A DNA stretch of 19,681 nucleotides from Candidatus Bathyarchaeota archaeon (GTDB lineage Archaea; Thermoproteota; Bathyarchaeia; TCS64; B23): positions 1 through 19,681 of the forward strand of contig JAPDJB010000079.1 of NCBI GenBank assembly GCA_029259285.1. Direction: 5' to 3'. The notes under the pieces are model-generated. The model saw only the letters and a list, made by a program, of their open reading frames with translations. It ran no database searches and was not told the DNA's origin. This document shows positions 7,776 through 15,072 of this stretch, one piece after another. The stretch's first letter is position 1; each line of letters starts with the position of its first letter. The position numbers and the translations under genes are program-made.

Positions 7776-9106
7776 CTCGGCTCACCCTCCATAAGCCTCT
7801 GGAATAGGGGGAGGACATCCTCTATTGAGGGGCTTTCAGGTAGGGCGTCCCTCTCGACGCCTCTGACGTATAGAAGTGCATCCCACTCCGTGTGCTTCCC
7901 GCTCAGTTCCCCCTCCTCGAAGGCCTCCTCCCTGAAGAGTCCGGCTCTGAGGTTGAAGCCCTCCTCGGGAACCAGAACGAGGTCTGGAGCCTTATCCACG
8001 GCGTCGCCGTGATAGAGTTCCTCCCGCCTATATACCCTCCTAATCACCCTCCTCCCCCTCCATCTGAGGTCTTGGAGGAGCTCCGTCAACTCCCCCAGAA
8101 GTCTCTCCTCGTCGCCCTTCTCGACGGAGCCCCTTGGATAGTGGCCAACTCTGTTGAGGTATATGCGTGAGGGGTCGAGGGCGAAGGCCTTGGTGCCATG
8201 TCTGATGGCGTTGTAAGACCTCTTAGGCTCATTCTCCAGCTTTAGGTAGCCCCAATCCTCCAGCAGTCTGTTCAGGTTGACGTCGACCTCTAGATGCTCC
8301 ATGCCGTGATCCGAGATGATCATCAGCGCATCATCCTCCCCTAAGAGGTTTACGACCTCGCCTATGGCCTCGTCGACATGTCTGAAGTATTCTAGGAACT
8401 CCCCATGCCACTCATGCCCCTCATCCCTATAGGCGTCCCAGAGGAAGTGCTCCAAGCGGTCTGTTCCGGTGACGACGAAGATTAGGACATCCCATTTGAG
8501 GCGCTCCACGAGTCTACGGCAGACCTCGACTCTAGTCTTCAGGGTTTCAGCCAGCTCCTTGAAGAGGAGAAGCGGCGAAGATGAGGCCCTAACATAGTCC
8601 ACATCCACCTTATAGTTCAGCTCTCGGAGCTCCCCTAGGAGCTCCCTTGGATATACGGCCCTCTCCAGGTCTGGGGCGACGAACCCTGAGATGAGAACCC
8701 CATTCACCTCCCCAGCCGGATAGGTGGCTGGTAAGTTTATGATGACATATCTCCTCGATGGGTCTCTCCTCCAGAGGGGTGGAGCCCTCAGCCACCTCGA
8801 GCTGTGATATGCGACGACGTAGGTTCCTGGGAGGAACTCCGTGTAGCCGTAGACTCCGTGGACGCCTGGATTGGCTCCCGTCATCATTGAGCTCCAGGAG
8901 ACCGCTGAGACCGCTGGTATGGAAGACCTCATGGGTTTGAGGACTCCCTCGTCGAGTAGCTCCCTGAAGTTTGGCATGACGCCTCTATGAGCTAAGTCCT
9001 CGACGAGTCCATGGGGGACGCCGTCCAGCCCTATTATGGCCCCTCTACCCAATCCTCCCTTCCTAATTGAGAGGTATGCGATGCCGATATAAATGTTACC
9101 ACTCAT
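7772..9106 (-). CDS. alkaline phosphatase superfamily phosphodiesterase
   Basis: 444 residues of the type I phosphodiesterase/nucleotide pyrophosphatase kind. Metal ligands and nucleophile are visible: D28 in IIGLDGVPHG, the nucleophile region PAVSAVSWSSMMTG with S67 where relatives often have Thr, NPGVHGVYGY (79-88), D216xxxH220, D266-H267 in IISDHGMEH, and H405 in GKHTEWD. Such enzymes use two zinc ions to cleave phosphodiester or pyrophosphate bonds, for example in nucleotide sugars; no substrate can be named. There is no clear signal peptide. The start is uncertain: ATG 9106 gives 18 residues before the usual family start, and TTG 9052 lies after a TATA-like ATTTATAT (9087-9094). It is the first gene of the sulfoquinovose-synthase operon, overlapping it by 4 bases, which suggests a role in nucleotide-sugar or glycan metabolism. 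Confidence 0.85.
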   Translation of the reverse strand: MSGNIYIGIAYLSIRKGGLGRGAIIGLDGVPHGLVEDLAHRGVMPNFRELLDEGVLKPMRSSIPAVSAVSWSSMMTGANPGVHGVYGYTEFLPGTYVVAYHSSRWLRAPPLWRRDPSRRYVIINLPATYPAGEVNGVLISGFVAPDLERAVYPRELLGELRELNYKVDVDYVRASSSPLLLFKELAETLKTRVEVCRRLVERLKWDVLIFVVTGTDRLEHFLWDAYRDEGHEWHGEFLEYFRHVDEAIGEVVNLLGEDDALMIISDHGMEHLEVDVNLNRLLEDWGYLKLENEPKRSYNAIRHGTKAFALDPSRIYLNRVGHYPRGSVEKGDEERLLGELTELLQDLRWRGRRVIRRVYRREELYHGDAVDKAPDLVLVPEEGFNLRAGLFREEAFEEGELSGKHTEWDALLYVRGVERDALPESPSIEDVLPLFQRLMEGEPS

Positions 9107-9157
9107 AAGTGATTAATTATATGAATCGAGAGCGCATATCAACATGGAGGCCTACGC

Positions 9158-9361
9158 CTATCGCATCTTGGCGAGCTGTTCATCGAGCCATAGGAGGAGT
9201 ATCCCGAGGAGGATTGCGATGAGGCCCGCTATGGCTGGGTTTCCCCTGAGGTTGTTGATGAGGTGGAGGGCTCCATAGGATGCTGCGAGGGCGACTCCGC
9301 CGAGGATTAAGGCGTCGAGGAGGAATCTCACTAGGTGGTAGAGGGTTCTTGGGATCCTCAT
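9158..9361 (-). CDS. small two-helix membrane protein, unknown
   Basis: 67 residues with two strong hydrophobic segments (about 12-35 and 42-58), a basic N-terminus (MRIPRTLYHLVR) and a basic tail ending LAKMR. It starts at ATG 9361; a weak TATA-like GTTTTAGG about 27 bases upstream would give a leaderless message. The family is not recognised, though the amphipathic layout and clean start and stop make a real gene likely. It lies 51 bases upstream of the phosphodiesterase on the same strand and may be co-transcribed with it. Confidence 0.55.
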   Translation of the reverse strand: MRIPRTLYHLVRFLLDALILGGVALAASYGALHLINNLRGNPAIAGLIAILLGILLLWLDEQLAKMR

Positions 9362-9503
9362 CTGGATTATAGTTGACTCGTATCCTAAAACGTCTGTCGA
9401 TGATTGGGGCCTCAGCTTAACTCTGATCGCTCACACATCGCCTAAATGCCTTCACATCATCGGCCCCATGGATCTCGGTTTGGGCTGTTAAAAAGGCTTC
9501 ACC

Positions 9504-9526
9504 TTATAAGTGGCCACCACTTATAA
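9504..9526. repeat. perfect 10-bp palindrome with 3-base centre
   Basis: TTATAAGTGG (9504-9513), CCA, then CCACTTATAA (9517-9526). It begins 7 bases past the hsp20 stop codon in the direction of hsp20 transcription and is followed after 9 bases by TTTTT (minus strand), so a terminator for hsp20 is possible. The AT-rich arms also look like paired TATA boxes or an operator. The same 10-mer arm occurs at 1841-1850. Confidence 0.55.
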
Positions 9527-9532
9527 CGGGTT

Positions 9533-10111
9533 TCACTCTACCTTAATCGGCGTCCCCTTAGGTCGACGTCCCTCCTTCTTTTTCTTCAGCACGACCTCTA
9601 GGACGCCGTTCTTATAGGTTGACCTGGCTGAGTGTTCGTCGACCCTCGCTGGGAGCTCCAGCTCCTTGTAATACTTCCTCGTCGGCGTGTCGACATCGAT
9701 GGTTAGGCTTCTCTCCGTGGCATAGAGCCTTATATCCTTCTTCTCAACCCCTGGCAGCTCTGCGATGACCTTCACCGTATCCTCATCCTCCAGGACGTCG
9801 ACGAGGGGCTCCCTCTGCTCCGTGAGGTGGAGGGGCTTTAGACCTGGGAATCCTGGCTTGAAGTTTCCAAACTCCCTTATTATGGGCTTACCATCAGGCC
9901 CTATCCTTATGGAGTATCCATAGACGAAGGGGCCATACTCACGTCTTATTGTTCCGTCTGGAAGCCTGAACTCCCTCACCATATCCCGTGGTATTGAGCC
10001 CTCGATCTCCTTGAAGGCCTCAGCCATCTCCCGCTCCATCTCTTCTATCATCCGTTCGATGTCTGGGAAGAAGAAGCGCCTCCTAAACCTCCTAAACCAC
10101 TCATCCCACAT
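9533..10111 (-). CDS. small heat shock protein, Hsp20/alpha-crystallin family
   Basis: 192 residues from ATG 10111 (MWDEWFRRF); ATG 10132 would add 7 residues but lies at or before the transcription start predicted from the TATA-like CTTTAAAT. The N-terminal 100 residues are charged and flexible with a glycine/proline-rich section. The alpha-crystallin domain spans about 101-177: EPLVDVLEDEDTVKVIAELPG, KDIRLYATERSLTIDV, and the GVLEVVLKK motif (169-177). The C-terminus has the oligomer-forming IxV motif (IKV, 189-191). These ATP-independent chaperones form cytoplasmic oligomers and hold unfolded proteins. It is divergent from thiI and monocistronic, with a probable terminator palindrome right after the stop. 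Confidence 0.92.
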   Translation of the reverse strand: MWDEWFRRFRRRFFFPDIERMIEEMEREMAEAFKEIEGSIPRDMVREFRLPDGTIRREYGPFVYGYSIRIGPDGKPIIREFGNFKPGFPGLKPLHLTEQREPLVDVLEDEDTVKVIAELPGVEKKDIRLYATERSLTIDVDTPTRKYYKELELPARVDEHSARSTYKNGVLEVVLKKKKEGRRPKGTPIKVE

Positions 10112-10150
10112 GGACAAGATGCTACACCACATCTATGGGTGATTTGACTC

Positions 10151-10183
10151 CATTTAAAGGCTTCCACCTCAACTTCTTTAAAT
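10151..10183. promoter_or_regulatory. back-to-back TATA boxes of hsp20 and thiI
   Basis: On the minus strand CCTTTAAATG (10160-10151) lies about 26 bases before a start site near 10129, giving an 18-base leader to the hsp20 ATG 10111. On the plus strand CTTTAAAT (10176-10183) predicts a start near 10206, just inside the annotated thiI frame. Confidence 0.5.
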
Positions 10184-10198
10184 CGGGCTGAGGAGAGT

Positions 10199-11386
10199 TT
10201 GCTGGGAATCTTGAGGACGGTGCTCGTCGCCTATGGGGAGATATCTCTGAAAAGCCCACCCGTTAGGAGGAGATTGGAGAGGATTCTAGCGAGGCAGATA
10301 GCCTCCATGCTGAGGAGGAGGGGTCTCGGAGAGCATAGGGTGTATGGGGGATATGGCCGACTATATGTGGAGGATGCAGGCCGAGAGGAGGCTGAGGCGG
10401 TTGCCGAGGTCTTCGGCGTCGTCTCAGCTATGCCAGCCTATAAAACAAGCGCAGAACTCGAATCCATAATTGACCTCGCGGTGAAGGTGGCGGAGGAGAG
10501 CATCGGAGACGGAGAATCCTTCGCCGTCAGACCCAAGGTGGTTGGGGAGCACCCCTACACCTCCAGCGACATCGCCATCGAGGTTGGAGACGCCATCCTA
10601 CAACGTCTAAGCCGTAGGGGAGTCCACGTTGATCTCGAAAACCCCACCGTCACCCTATACATCGAGGTTCGAGATAGGGATGCCTACATCTACACAGAGG
10701 TGATAGAGGGCTTCGGCGGCCTCCCCTATGGAACTCAGGGTCGATTGGTTTCGTTGCTGAGCGGCGGAATAGACAGCCCAGTCGCCGCCTGGATGATGAT
10801 GAAGCGTGGAGTTGAGGTCTATCCCCTCTTCATGGATCAGAGGCCCTACGTCGGCGAGGACTACGTTGAGAGGGCCGTCGACGCCTTCAGGGTGTTGAGC
10901 CGATACATCCCAGAGGAATCCGAGCTATACGTAGCACCCTTCGGGGAGGTGATGAGACGCATCGTCGAGGCTCCAAAACCGAGGTTGAGATGCATACTCT
11001 GTAAGAGGTCGATGTATAGGGTGGCCTCAGCCTTCGCCGAGGCGATAGGGGCGAGGGGCCTAATCACCGGCGAGAGCCTCGGACAGGTTGCATCCCAGAC
11101 CCTCGACAACCTCGCCATCCTCGAAGAGGCCGCCTCACTCCCAGTTCTCAGACCCCTCATAGGCTTGGATAAGGTTGAGATAGAGCACATAGCCATGAGA
11201 ATCGGAACCTATGAGGTCACAGCTAAGACGGTTCACGGCTGCACCGTCGTCCCAGATAAGCCTGCTACCAGAGCGAGGCTGGAGGTTGTGAGGGAGCTGG
11301 AGGAGGAGCTGGGGCTTCCGGAGCTCTGCTCCGAGGTGGCTGAGGAGATATACAGCCTATCGAGGGGGAGGGGACACCCTAAATAG
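10199..11386 (+). CDS. thiI: tRNA 4-thiouridine synthase ThiI, archaeal type without rhodanese domain
   Basis: 395 residues. An N-terminal ferredoxin-like domain (TVLVAYGEISLKSPPVRRRL) and a THUMP RNA-binding domain (about 65-170) precede the PP-loop adenylating domain with SGGIDSP (188-194). ThiI activates U8 of tRNA with ATP and inserts sulfur. The bacterial C-terminal rhodanese domain is absent. Instead C265 and C268 (CILC) and C348 (HGCTVVPDKP) match the three cysteines that bind an iron-sulfur cluster in archaeal ThiI. The start is uncertain: TTG 10199 follows GGAG by 3 bases, while TTG 10211 or GTG 10220 fit the predicted transcription start and family length better. Its TAG overlaps the GTG of the next gene (TAGTG), starting a four-gene operon. 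Confidence 0.92.
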   Translation: MLGILRTVLVAYGEISLKSPPVRRRLERILARQIASMLRRRGLGEHRVYGGYGRLYVEDAGREEAEAVAEVFGVVSAMPAYKTSAELESIIDLAVKVAEESIGDGESFAVRPKVVGEHPYTSSDIAIEVGDAILQRLSRRGVHVDLENPTVTLYIEVRDRDAYIYTEVIEGFGGLPYGTQGRLVSLLSGGIDSPVAAWMMMKRGVEVYPLFMDQRPYVGEDYVERAVDAFRVLSRYIPEESELYVAPFGEVMRRIVEAPKPRLRCILCKRSMYRVASAFAEAIGARGLITGESLGQVASQTLDNLAILEEAASLPVLRPLIGLDKVEIEHIAMRIGTYEVTAKTVHGCTVVPDKPATRARLEVVRELEEELGLPELCSEVAEEIYSLSRGRGHPK

Positions 11387-11826
11387 TGAGCTGGATTATC
11401 ACCCCTTGTATGAGGCTTAGACTCATCGCCTCAACACCTGACATCGAGGCCCTCATAGCGGCGGCCATCCTCACCACAACGGGCTCAAAACCCTCTGAGG
11501 CCTATGAGGCCCTGAGGAGGCAGCCGAGGAGGGCTGAGAGGATCGTTGAGAGACTTGAGTTCCATCATGGAAGCGTCTTCGAGCATAACAGGCTATGCTG
11601 GCTCCTTGAGGCTGAGGACGAAGCCATACTGGAGCTGTTGTTGAGGAGTCGATTCTTCCAACTCTCCAGGCTTGGGGGGAAGAGGTGGCTGATGAGCGCC
11701 AACCTGAGAACTGTCATCGAATACATTAGGCAACATAGAGACCCCATCGCTGAGGCCCTCCTTGAGTCCATAGGGGAGGTGGCGCCAACCGTCTATAAGC
11801 GATTGAGGGGGGAGACTTCCAAATGA
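11386..11826 (+). CDS. ThyX-family paralogue lacking the RHR signature
   Basis: 146 residues from GTG 11386; ATG 11410 (MRLRLIAST) fits the family start better. It aligns by eye with flavin-dependent thymidylate synthase: the beta strand LRLIASTPD, H61-GSVFE-H67 as in the H-x4-EH FAD motif, and SANLRTVIEYI (104-114), which matches the NLRS block that contacts FAD. Between these, where ThyX has RHRxxSxxxxSxR, it reads SRFFQLSRLGGKR, so the signature is gone, and the protein is shorter than typical ThyX (about 200-250). It overlaps the next gene by ATGA. The simplest reading is a non-catalytic or half-site subunit pairing with the downstream ThyX. It is not a frameshift product, because its own C-terminal part continues in frame past the missing motif. 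Confidence 0.7.
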   Translation: MSWIITPCMRLRLIASTPDIEALIAAAILTTTGSKPSEAYEALRRQPRRAERIVERLEFHHGSVFEHNRLCWLLEAEDEAILELLLRSRFFQLSRLGGKRWLMSANLRTVIEYIRQHRDPIAEALLESIGEVAPTVYKRLRGETSK

Positions 11827-12434
11827 GGGTGAAGCTCCTCGCATACATACCATCCAGGGAGCTCCTAAACATAGCTGGAGAAATGTCAGATGTAGAGCTC
11901 CTAAGCCATCTGGCTTACATCTTCGCCGTAGAGGGTATAAGCCGTGCATGCAGCCATCAACTCGTTAGGCATAGGGTTGCCTCCTACTCCCAGCAGAGTC
12001 AGAGATACGTCGAGGTTGAACGCCTAAGGGATTATGTCGTCATCCCCAAGACCATCGAGGGGAGGAGACGGGAGATCTTCGATGCTCTAATAGAAGAGGC
12101 CAGCAAGGCGTATAGACAGCTGATCAAACTCGCCGTCCCGAGGGAGGACGCCAGATTCGTGCTGCCTAACGCCACCGAGACCCATCTAATGGTGACGATG
12201 GACGGCCGATCACTGCTCCACTTCTTCGGCCTCCGATGCTGCCTCAGGGCTCAATGGGAGATCAGGGAGGTGGCCGATGAGATGCTCAGGGAGGTTCGGA
12301 GGGTTGAGCCTCAACTCTTCCGAGGGGCCGGCCCCTACTGCTATCAACTTGGCTACTGCCCCGAGGGGCGCTTCACCTGTGGTCGCATGGAGGAGGTTAA
12401 GAGGCGTTACAGCTCACTGGGATATGGGGGCTGA
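11823..12434 (+). CDS. thyX: flavin-dependent thymidylate synthase ThyX, N-terminally short
   Basis: 203 residues, ATG overlapping the upstream stop (ATGA). The ThyX signature is intact at 49-61: R49-H50-R51, S54, S59, R61, inside ISRACSHQLVRHRVASYSQQ. The later block is present too: ARFVLPNATETHLMVTM (110-126), GRSLLHFFGLR (128-138), AQWEIREVADEM (143-154). ThyX makes dTMP from dUMP using FAD, NADPH and methylene-tetrahydrofolate (or an archaeal equivalent). Two departures stand out: the H-x4-EH segment that normally precedes the signature is absent, with only about 20 residues between the first strand and FAVEGISRA, and the Asn of the usual NxRS motif is D127. Both missing features are present in the overlapping upstream paralogue, so they probably form one enzyme. 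C-terminal cysteines C173, C179 and C186 are extra. Confidence 0.88.
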   Translation: MRVKLLAYIPSRELLNIAGEMSDVELLSHLAYIFAVEGISRACSHQLVRHRVASYSQQSQRYVEVERLRDYVVIPKTIEGRRREIFDALIEEASKAYRQLIKLAVPREDARFVLPNATETHLMVTMDGRSLLHFFGLRCCLRAQWEIREVADEMLREVRRVEPQLFRGAGPYCYQLGYCPEGRFTCGRMEEVKRRYSSLGYGG

Positions 12435-12439
12435 CCGGA

Positions 12440-12718
12440 GTGGGGAGGGCCGAGTATAAGGTTCCAGGGGGTAAGCTCATAAGGGTGAGAGTCGAAACCG
12501 AAGCCGGTAGGGTTAGGGGGGTGAAGTTTACTGGGGACTTCTTCCTCCACCCCGAGACCGATCTGGAGGGGTTGGAGCATCATCTCATCGGCGTCGAAGC
12601 CGATCCAGAGTTGATGAGGGAGGCCATCACAGGATTCTTCGAGGAGCGAGGGACAATTCTCGTCGGCGTCTCCCCCGAGGATTTTGTGAAGGTCATCCTG
12701 AAGGCCCTCAGGGCCTAA
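12440..12718 (+). CDS. lipoate-protein ligase C-terminal-domain protein (LplB-like)
   Basis: 92 residues, GTG start 5 bases after the thyX stop. YKVPGGKLIRVRVETEAG and VKFTGDFFLHPE are typical of the accessory C-terminal domain of lipoate protein ligase, which in several archaea is a separate small subunit needed for lipoate activation by the catalytic LplA protein. No catalytic LplA gene is in the window. It is the last gene of the thiI-thyX operon and converges with DUF763, overlapping its 3' end by 11 bases. No obvious functional tie to ThyX exists beyond shared one-carbon and sulfur cofactor metabolism. Confidence 0.82.
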   Translation: MGRAEYKVPGGKLIRVRVETEAGRVRGVKFTGDFFLHPETDLEGLEHHLIGVEADPELMREAITGFFEERGTILVGVSPEDFVKVILKALRA

Positions 12719-13823
12719 CCCTATCCCTCATGGAGGGTGGGACGCATCTCCTCAACCTCTCTATGGCTCTGAGCTTCTCCTCCCTGCCAAGCCTCGCCTC
12801 CCCTATGCCCTCACGCAGTATATGTATGGCCTCATCCATCGCCCTCCTATCGACGGGGAAGGGGACGCCATCCTTCCCGCCGAAGGCGAAGCTATACTTC
12901 ACGGGGTCCCTCCAACTCGCCTCCTCTCCGTAGATGAGCTCCGCCACAAGGGCCAGCCCCCTAACCGTAGAGGGGCCTACACCCCGTAGGGAGACGAGCT
13001 CCTCATAGTCTCTGGGCTGAAACTCATAGGCTCTCCTTAAGGCCTCCCAGTTTATGCTCCTCGGCATCACCAGATGCCTCGGAGCCTCTCCGCCTATCCA
13101 CCGCTCCAGAGTCGTCTGGAGGCCAGGGGTCTCAGCTATCAGCCTCCTCAGCCTTCGAGGCCCCTCCCTGACGATGTCGACGCAGGCCCTTCGATTTCCC
13201 TCGCTACTCTTTGATGTCATGTCAAGCGTCGACTTCAGCCTGGTGTCGCAGAGGATGGCGCTGTGGGGTTCAACGATGAGGCTGAGGCGCTCCATGGGCC
13301 AGTGGTATCGCCGTGCGTTTCCAAGCTCATCGTTCATACCCTGCTGTATGACGATCCAGTGTCCATGCTCATCGAAGATGAAGGCGTGATGATAGAGGCT
13401 GTAGCCATCCTGGATTAGGGCGTTGTCAATCTTAGCCGCCATCCTGCTGGCGTATTGGAGCTCCTCAACCCTATGGCTGGGTAGACCCAAAACCTGGGAG
13501 AGGGCCTCGATCTCCTCGGGGGTTCTCCTCGACGCCTTGCCCTTGCCACCTGCGATGGCGATTCCCATCTCCCCTGGCTCTATGGCCTCCTTCAGGGCTG
13601 CGCAGGTAACCGTCGTCGTCCCACTTGAATGCCAATCATATCCGAGGACGCAGCTTAGGGATTGGAAGAACCAGGGGTCTGACAGCCTACGTAGAAGCTC
13701 GTGGACGCCGTATTCGTCGACGATTATGGCGACGATGCACTCAGCTAACTTGACCATTCTGTTGAAGAGCCACCTAGGCGCCCTCCCATGGTGGAGGGGG
13801 AGATCCGCATAGCCTTTGAGCAT
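12708..13823 (-). CDS. DUF763 domain-containing protein
   Basis: 371 residues from ATG 13823. A longer frame reaches 13949, but it would run into the M20 gene's end and the extra residues are low-complexity; a TATA-like GATTTTTATC (13856-13847) sits about 26 bases before this ATG. The family's marks are LPLHHGRAPRWLFNRM (8-23), YGVHELLRRLSDPWFFQ (38-54), and GYDWHSSGTTT (61-71). A helix-hairpin-helix motif, LVSLRGVGPSTVRGLAL (276-292), points to nucleic-acid binding. DUF763 is widespread in archaea, especially hyperthermophiles, and its activity is unknown. Many His/Asp/Glu/Trp residues cluster in the N-terminal half (WHSSG, HHAF, DEHGHW) and could form an active site. It stands in its own transcription unit with a palindrome in the leader. 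Confidence 0.88.
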   Translation of the reverse strand: MLKGYADLPLHHGRAPRWLFNRMVKLAECIVAIIVDEYGVHELLRRLSDPWFFQSLSCVLGYDWHSSGTTTVTCAALKEAIEPGEMGIAIAGGKGKASRRTPEEIEALSQVLGLPSHRVEELQYASRMAAKIDNALIQDGYSLYHHAFIFDEHGHWIVIQQGMNDELGNARRYHWPMERLSLIVEPHSAILCDTRLKSTLDMTSKSSEGNRRACVDIVREGPRRLRRLIAETPGLQTTLERWIGGEAPRHLVMPRSINWEALRRAYEFQPRDYEELVSLRGVGPSTVRGLALVAELIYGEEASWRDPVKYSFAFGGKDGVPFPVDRRAMDEAIHILREGIGEARLGREEKLRAIERLRRCVPPSMRDRVRP

Positions 13824-13856
13824 CCGAGGGCAACTCGGATGGAGGAGATAAAAATC
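13822..13856 (-). promoter_or_regulatory. DUF763 promoter with 7-bp inverted repeat at the start codon
   Basis: TTTTTATC (centre about 13851) is a TATA candidate. Between it and the ATG lies a perfect inverted repeat, ATCCGAG (13822-13828), GGCAA, CTCGGAT (13834-13840), which covers the expected transcription start and includes two bases of the start codon. A repressor bound there would block initiation. Confidence 0.4.
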
Positions 13857-13893
13857 TTCCCAGACACCCCTAATGGGGAGGGATGGGTGAAAG

Positions 13894-15072
13894 TTAGAGC
13901 CTCGACAACCTATAGGCGAGGGCTGTGAAGCCGAGGGCTGCGGCCTCAACGTCTCTCAGCGATATATGCTCATCGGGTTGATGGGCGAGGGAGGGGTCTC
14001 CAGGGCCGAAGCCTATGCTGGGTATTCCAAGCTCGCCGGCTGTTGCGACGCCGTCGGTGCTGAATCTCCAAACAGTAGTCTCAGGCCTCCGACCGAAGGC
14101 CTCCTCCAAGGCCCTTAGGCTTTCCTTCGTCAACCAGTGATCTTGAGGCGTGATCCATCCAGGGAAGTACTCCTTCACCCTCATCTTATAGCCTGTGTAG
14201 CAGGTGTATTCCCTCTCCATCAGCTCCACCTCCACCCCTTGCGTCAGCCCTCTAATCTCCTCCACAACCTCCTCAGGCTTCTCCCCTGGTATGAGCCTTC
14301 GATCTATGGTGATGGTGCAGAGGTCTGGTATGATCGGCCCTGAGCCTGGGCTGCATCTGATGTCTGTAACCGCTATTGAGCCAGCCCCGAGGATTGGATG
14401 CCTGGGAAGCCTCAGCTTCCTCAACCTCTGTAGGAGGGGTATCATCTCATAGATGGCGTTCACCCCCAGCTCTGGCATGCTGGCGTGGCTTGTCACACCC
14501 CGTGTCGAAGCCCTGAGGACGCATCTCCCCCGCTGTCCGAGGCTGAGCTTGAGGTCGCTCGGCTCACAGATGACGGCTGCATAGGGCTTTCTACCCAGGC
14601 TCTCTATGATGTGTTTGGTTGCCACGCCCTCCACGGTCTCCTCATGGACGACGCAGGAGACGATGATCTCAGCCTCGACGTCGGGGATGGAGCATCCATA
14701 GATGAGGGCTGCGAGGCCCCCCTTCATATCGACGGCTCCACGGCCATAGAGGACGCCGTCGACCACCTCTGCCCCATAGGGTGGATGACTCCAGCGGTCT
14801 GGGGAGCCTGGCTCGACGTGATCCATGTGTCCATCGAAGAGTATTAGGCGGCCTCCAGCTCCCCGCCTGCCGATGACATTTCCCATCTCATCGACCTCAA
14901 CCTCATAGCCGACCTCCTCCATCTCCCCAGCTATGATCTCGGCCACCTCTCCCTCACGGCCTGAGAGGCTTGGGGTGCTTACAAGACGTTTAAGGAAGTC
15001 GTGGAGTCTTGGTTTCAGCTCCCTAAGCCTCTCAGCGTATCTATTCAGGCCTCCGCCTGATGACCCTGCCAT
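13894..15072 (-). CDS. M20-family metallohydrolase (YgeY/ArgE/DapE-like)
   Basis: 392 residues from ATG 15072, which has AGGAGGGGGGAG about 8 bases upstream; the longer frame to 15123 would sit deep in coaD. Zinc ligands and the catalytic acid are all visible: H82-x-D84 in FDGHMDHV, D115 in GRGAVDMKGG, E144-E145 in VVHEETVEG, E170 in ICEPSDL, and H364 in LAHQPDEH. The lid domain (about 176-290) includes H196 in GVTSHASMPELG. The C-terminal stretch WRFSTDGVATAGELGIPSIG resembles the YgeY branch of M20 enzymes, which hydrolyse amide bonds of N-acyl amino acids, dipeptides or related small molecules. It lacks a signal peptide, so it is cytoplasmic. The substrate cannot be told: deacetylase, dipeptidase and carbamoyl hydrolase are all possible. 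Its start overlaps coaD by 32 bases. Confidence 0.85.
   Translation of the reverse strand: MAGSSGGGLNRYAERLRELKPRLHDFLKRLVSTPSLSGREGEVAEIIAGEMEEVGYEVEVDEMGNVIGRRGAGGRLILFDGHMDHVEPGSPDRWSHPPYGAEVVDGVLYGRGAVDMKGGLAALIYGCSIPDVEAEIIVSCVVHEETVEGVATKHIIESLGRKPYAAVICEPSDLKLSLGQRGRCVLRASTRGVTSHASMPELGVNAIYEMIPLLQRLRKLRLPRHPILGAGSIAVTDIRCSPGSGPIIPDLCTITIDRRLIPGEKPEEVVEEIRGLTQGVEVELMEREYTCYTGYKMRVKEYFPGWITPQDHWLTKESLRALEEAFGRRPETTVWRFSTDGVATAGELGIPSIGFGPGDPSLAHQPDEHISLRDVEAAALGFTALAYRLSRL

Noticed and set aside
11386..12434. The two ThyX frames as one gene broken by a frameshift
   Set aside because: The first protein contains its own counterpart of the late NLRS block and the second begins with its own first strand, so the content is duplicated, not split; the ATGA overlap is also typical of intact coupled genes.
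13824..13949. Longer N-terminus for DUF763
   Set aside because: The extra residues are Pro/Ser rich, overlap the M20 gene's 3' end and precede the predicted transcription start.
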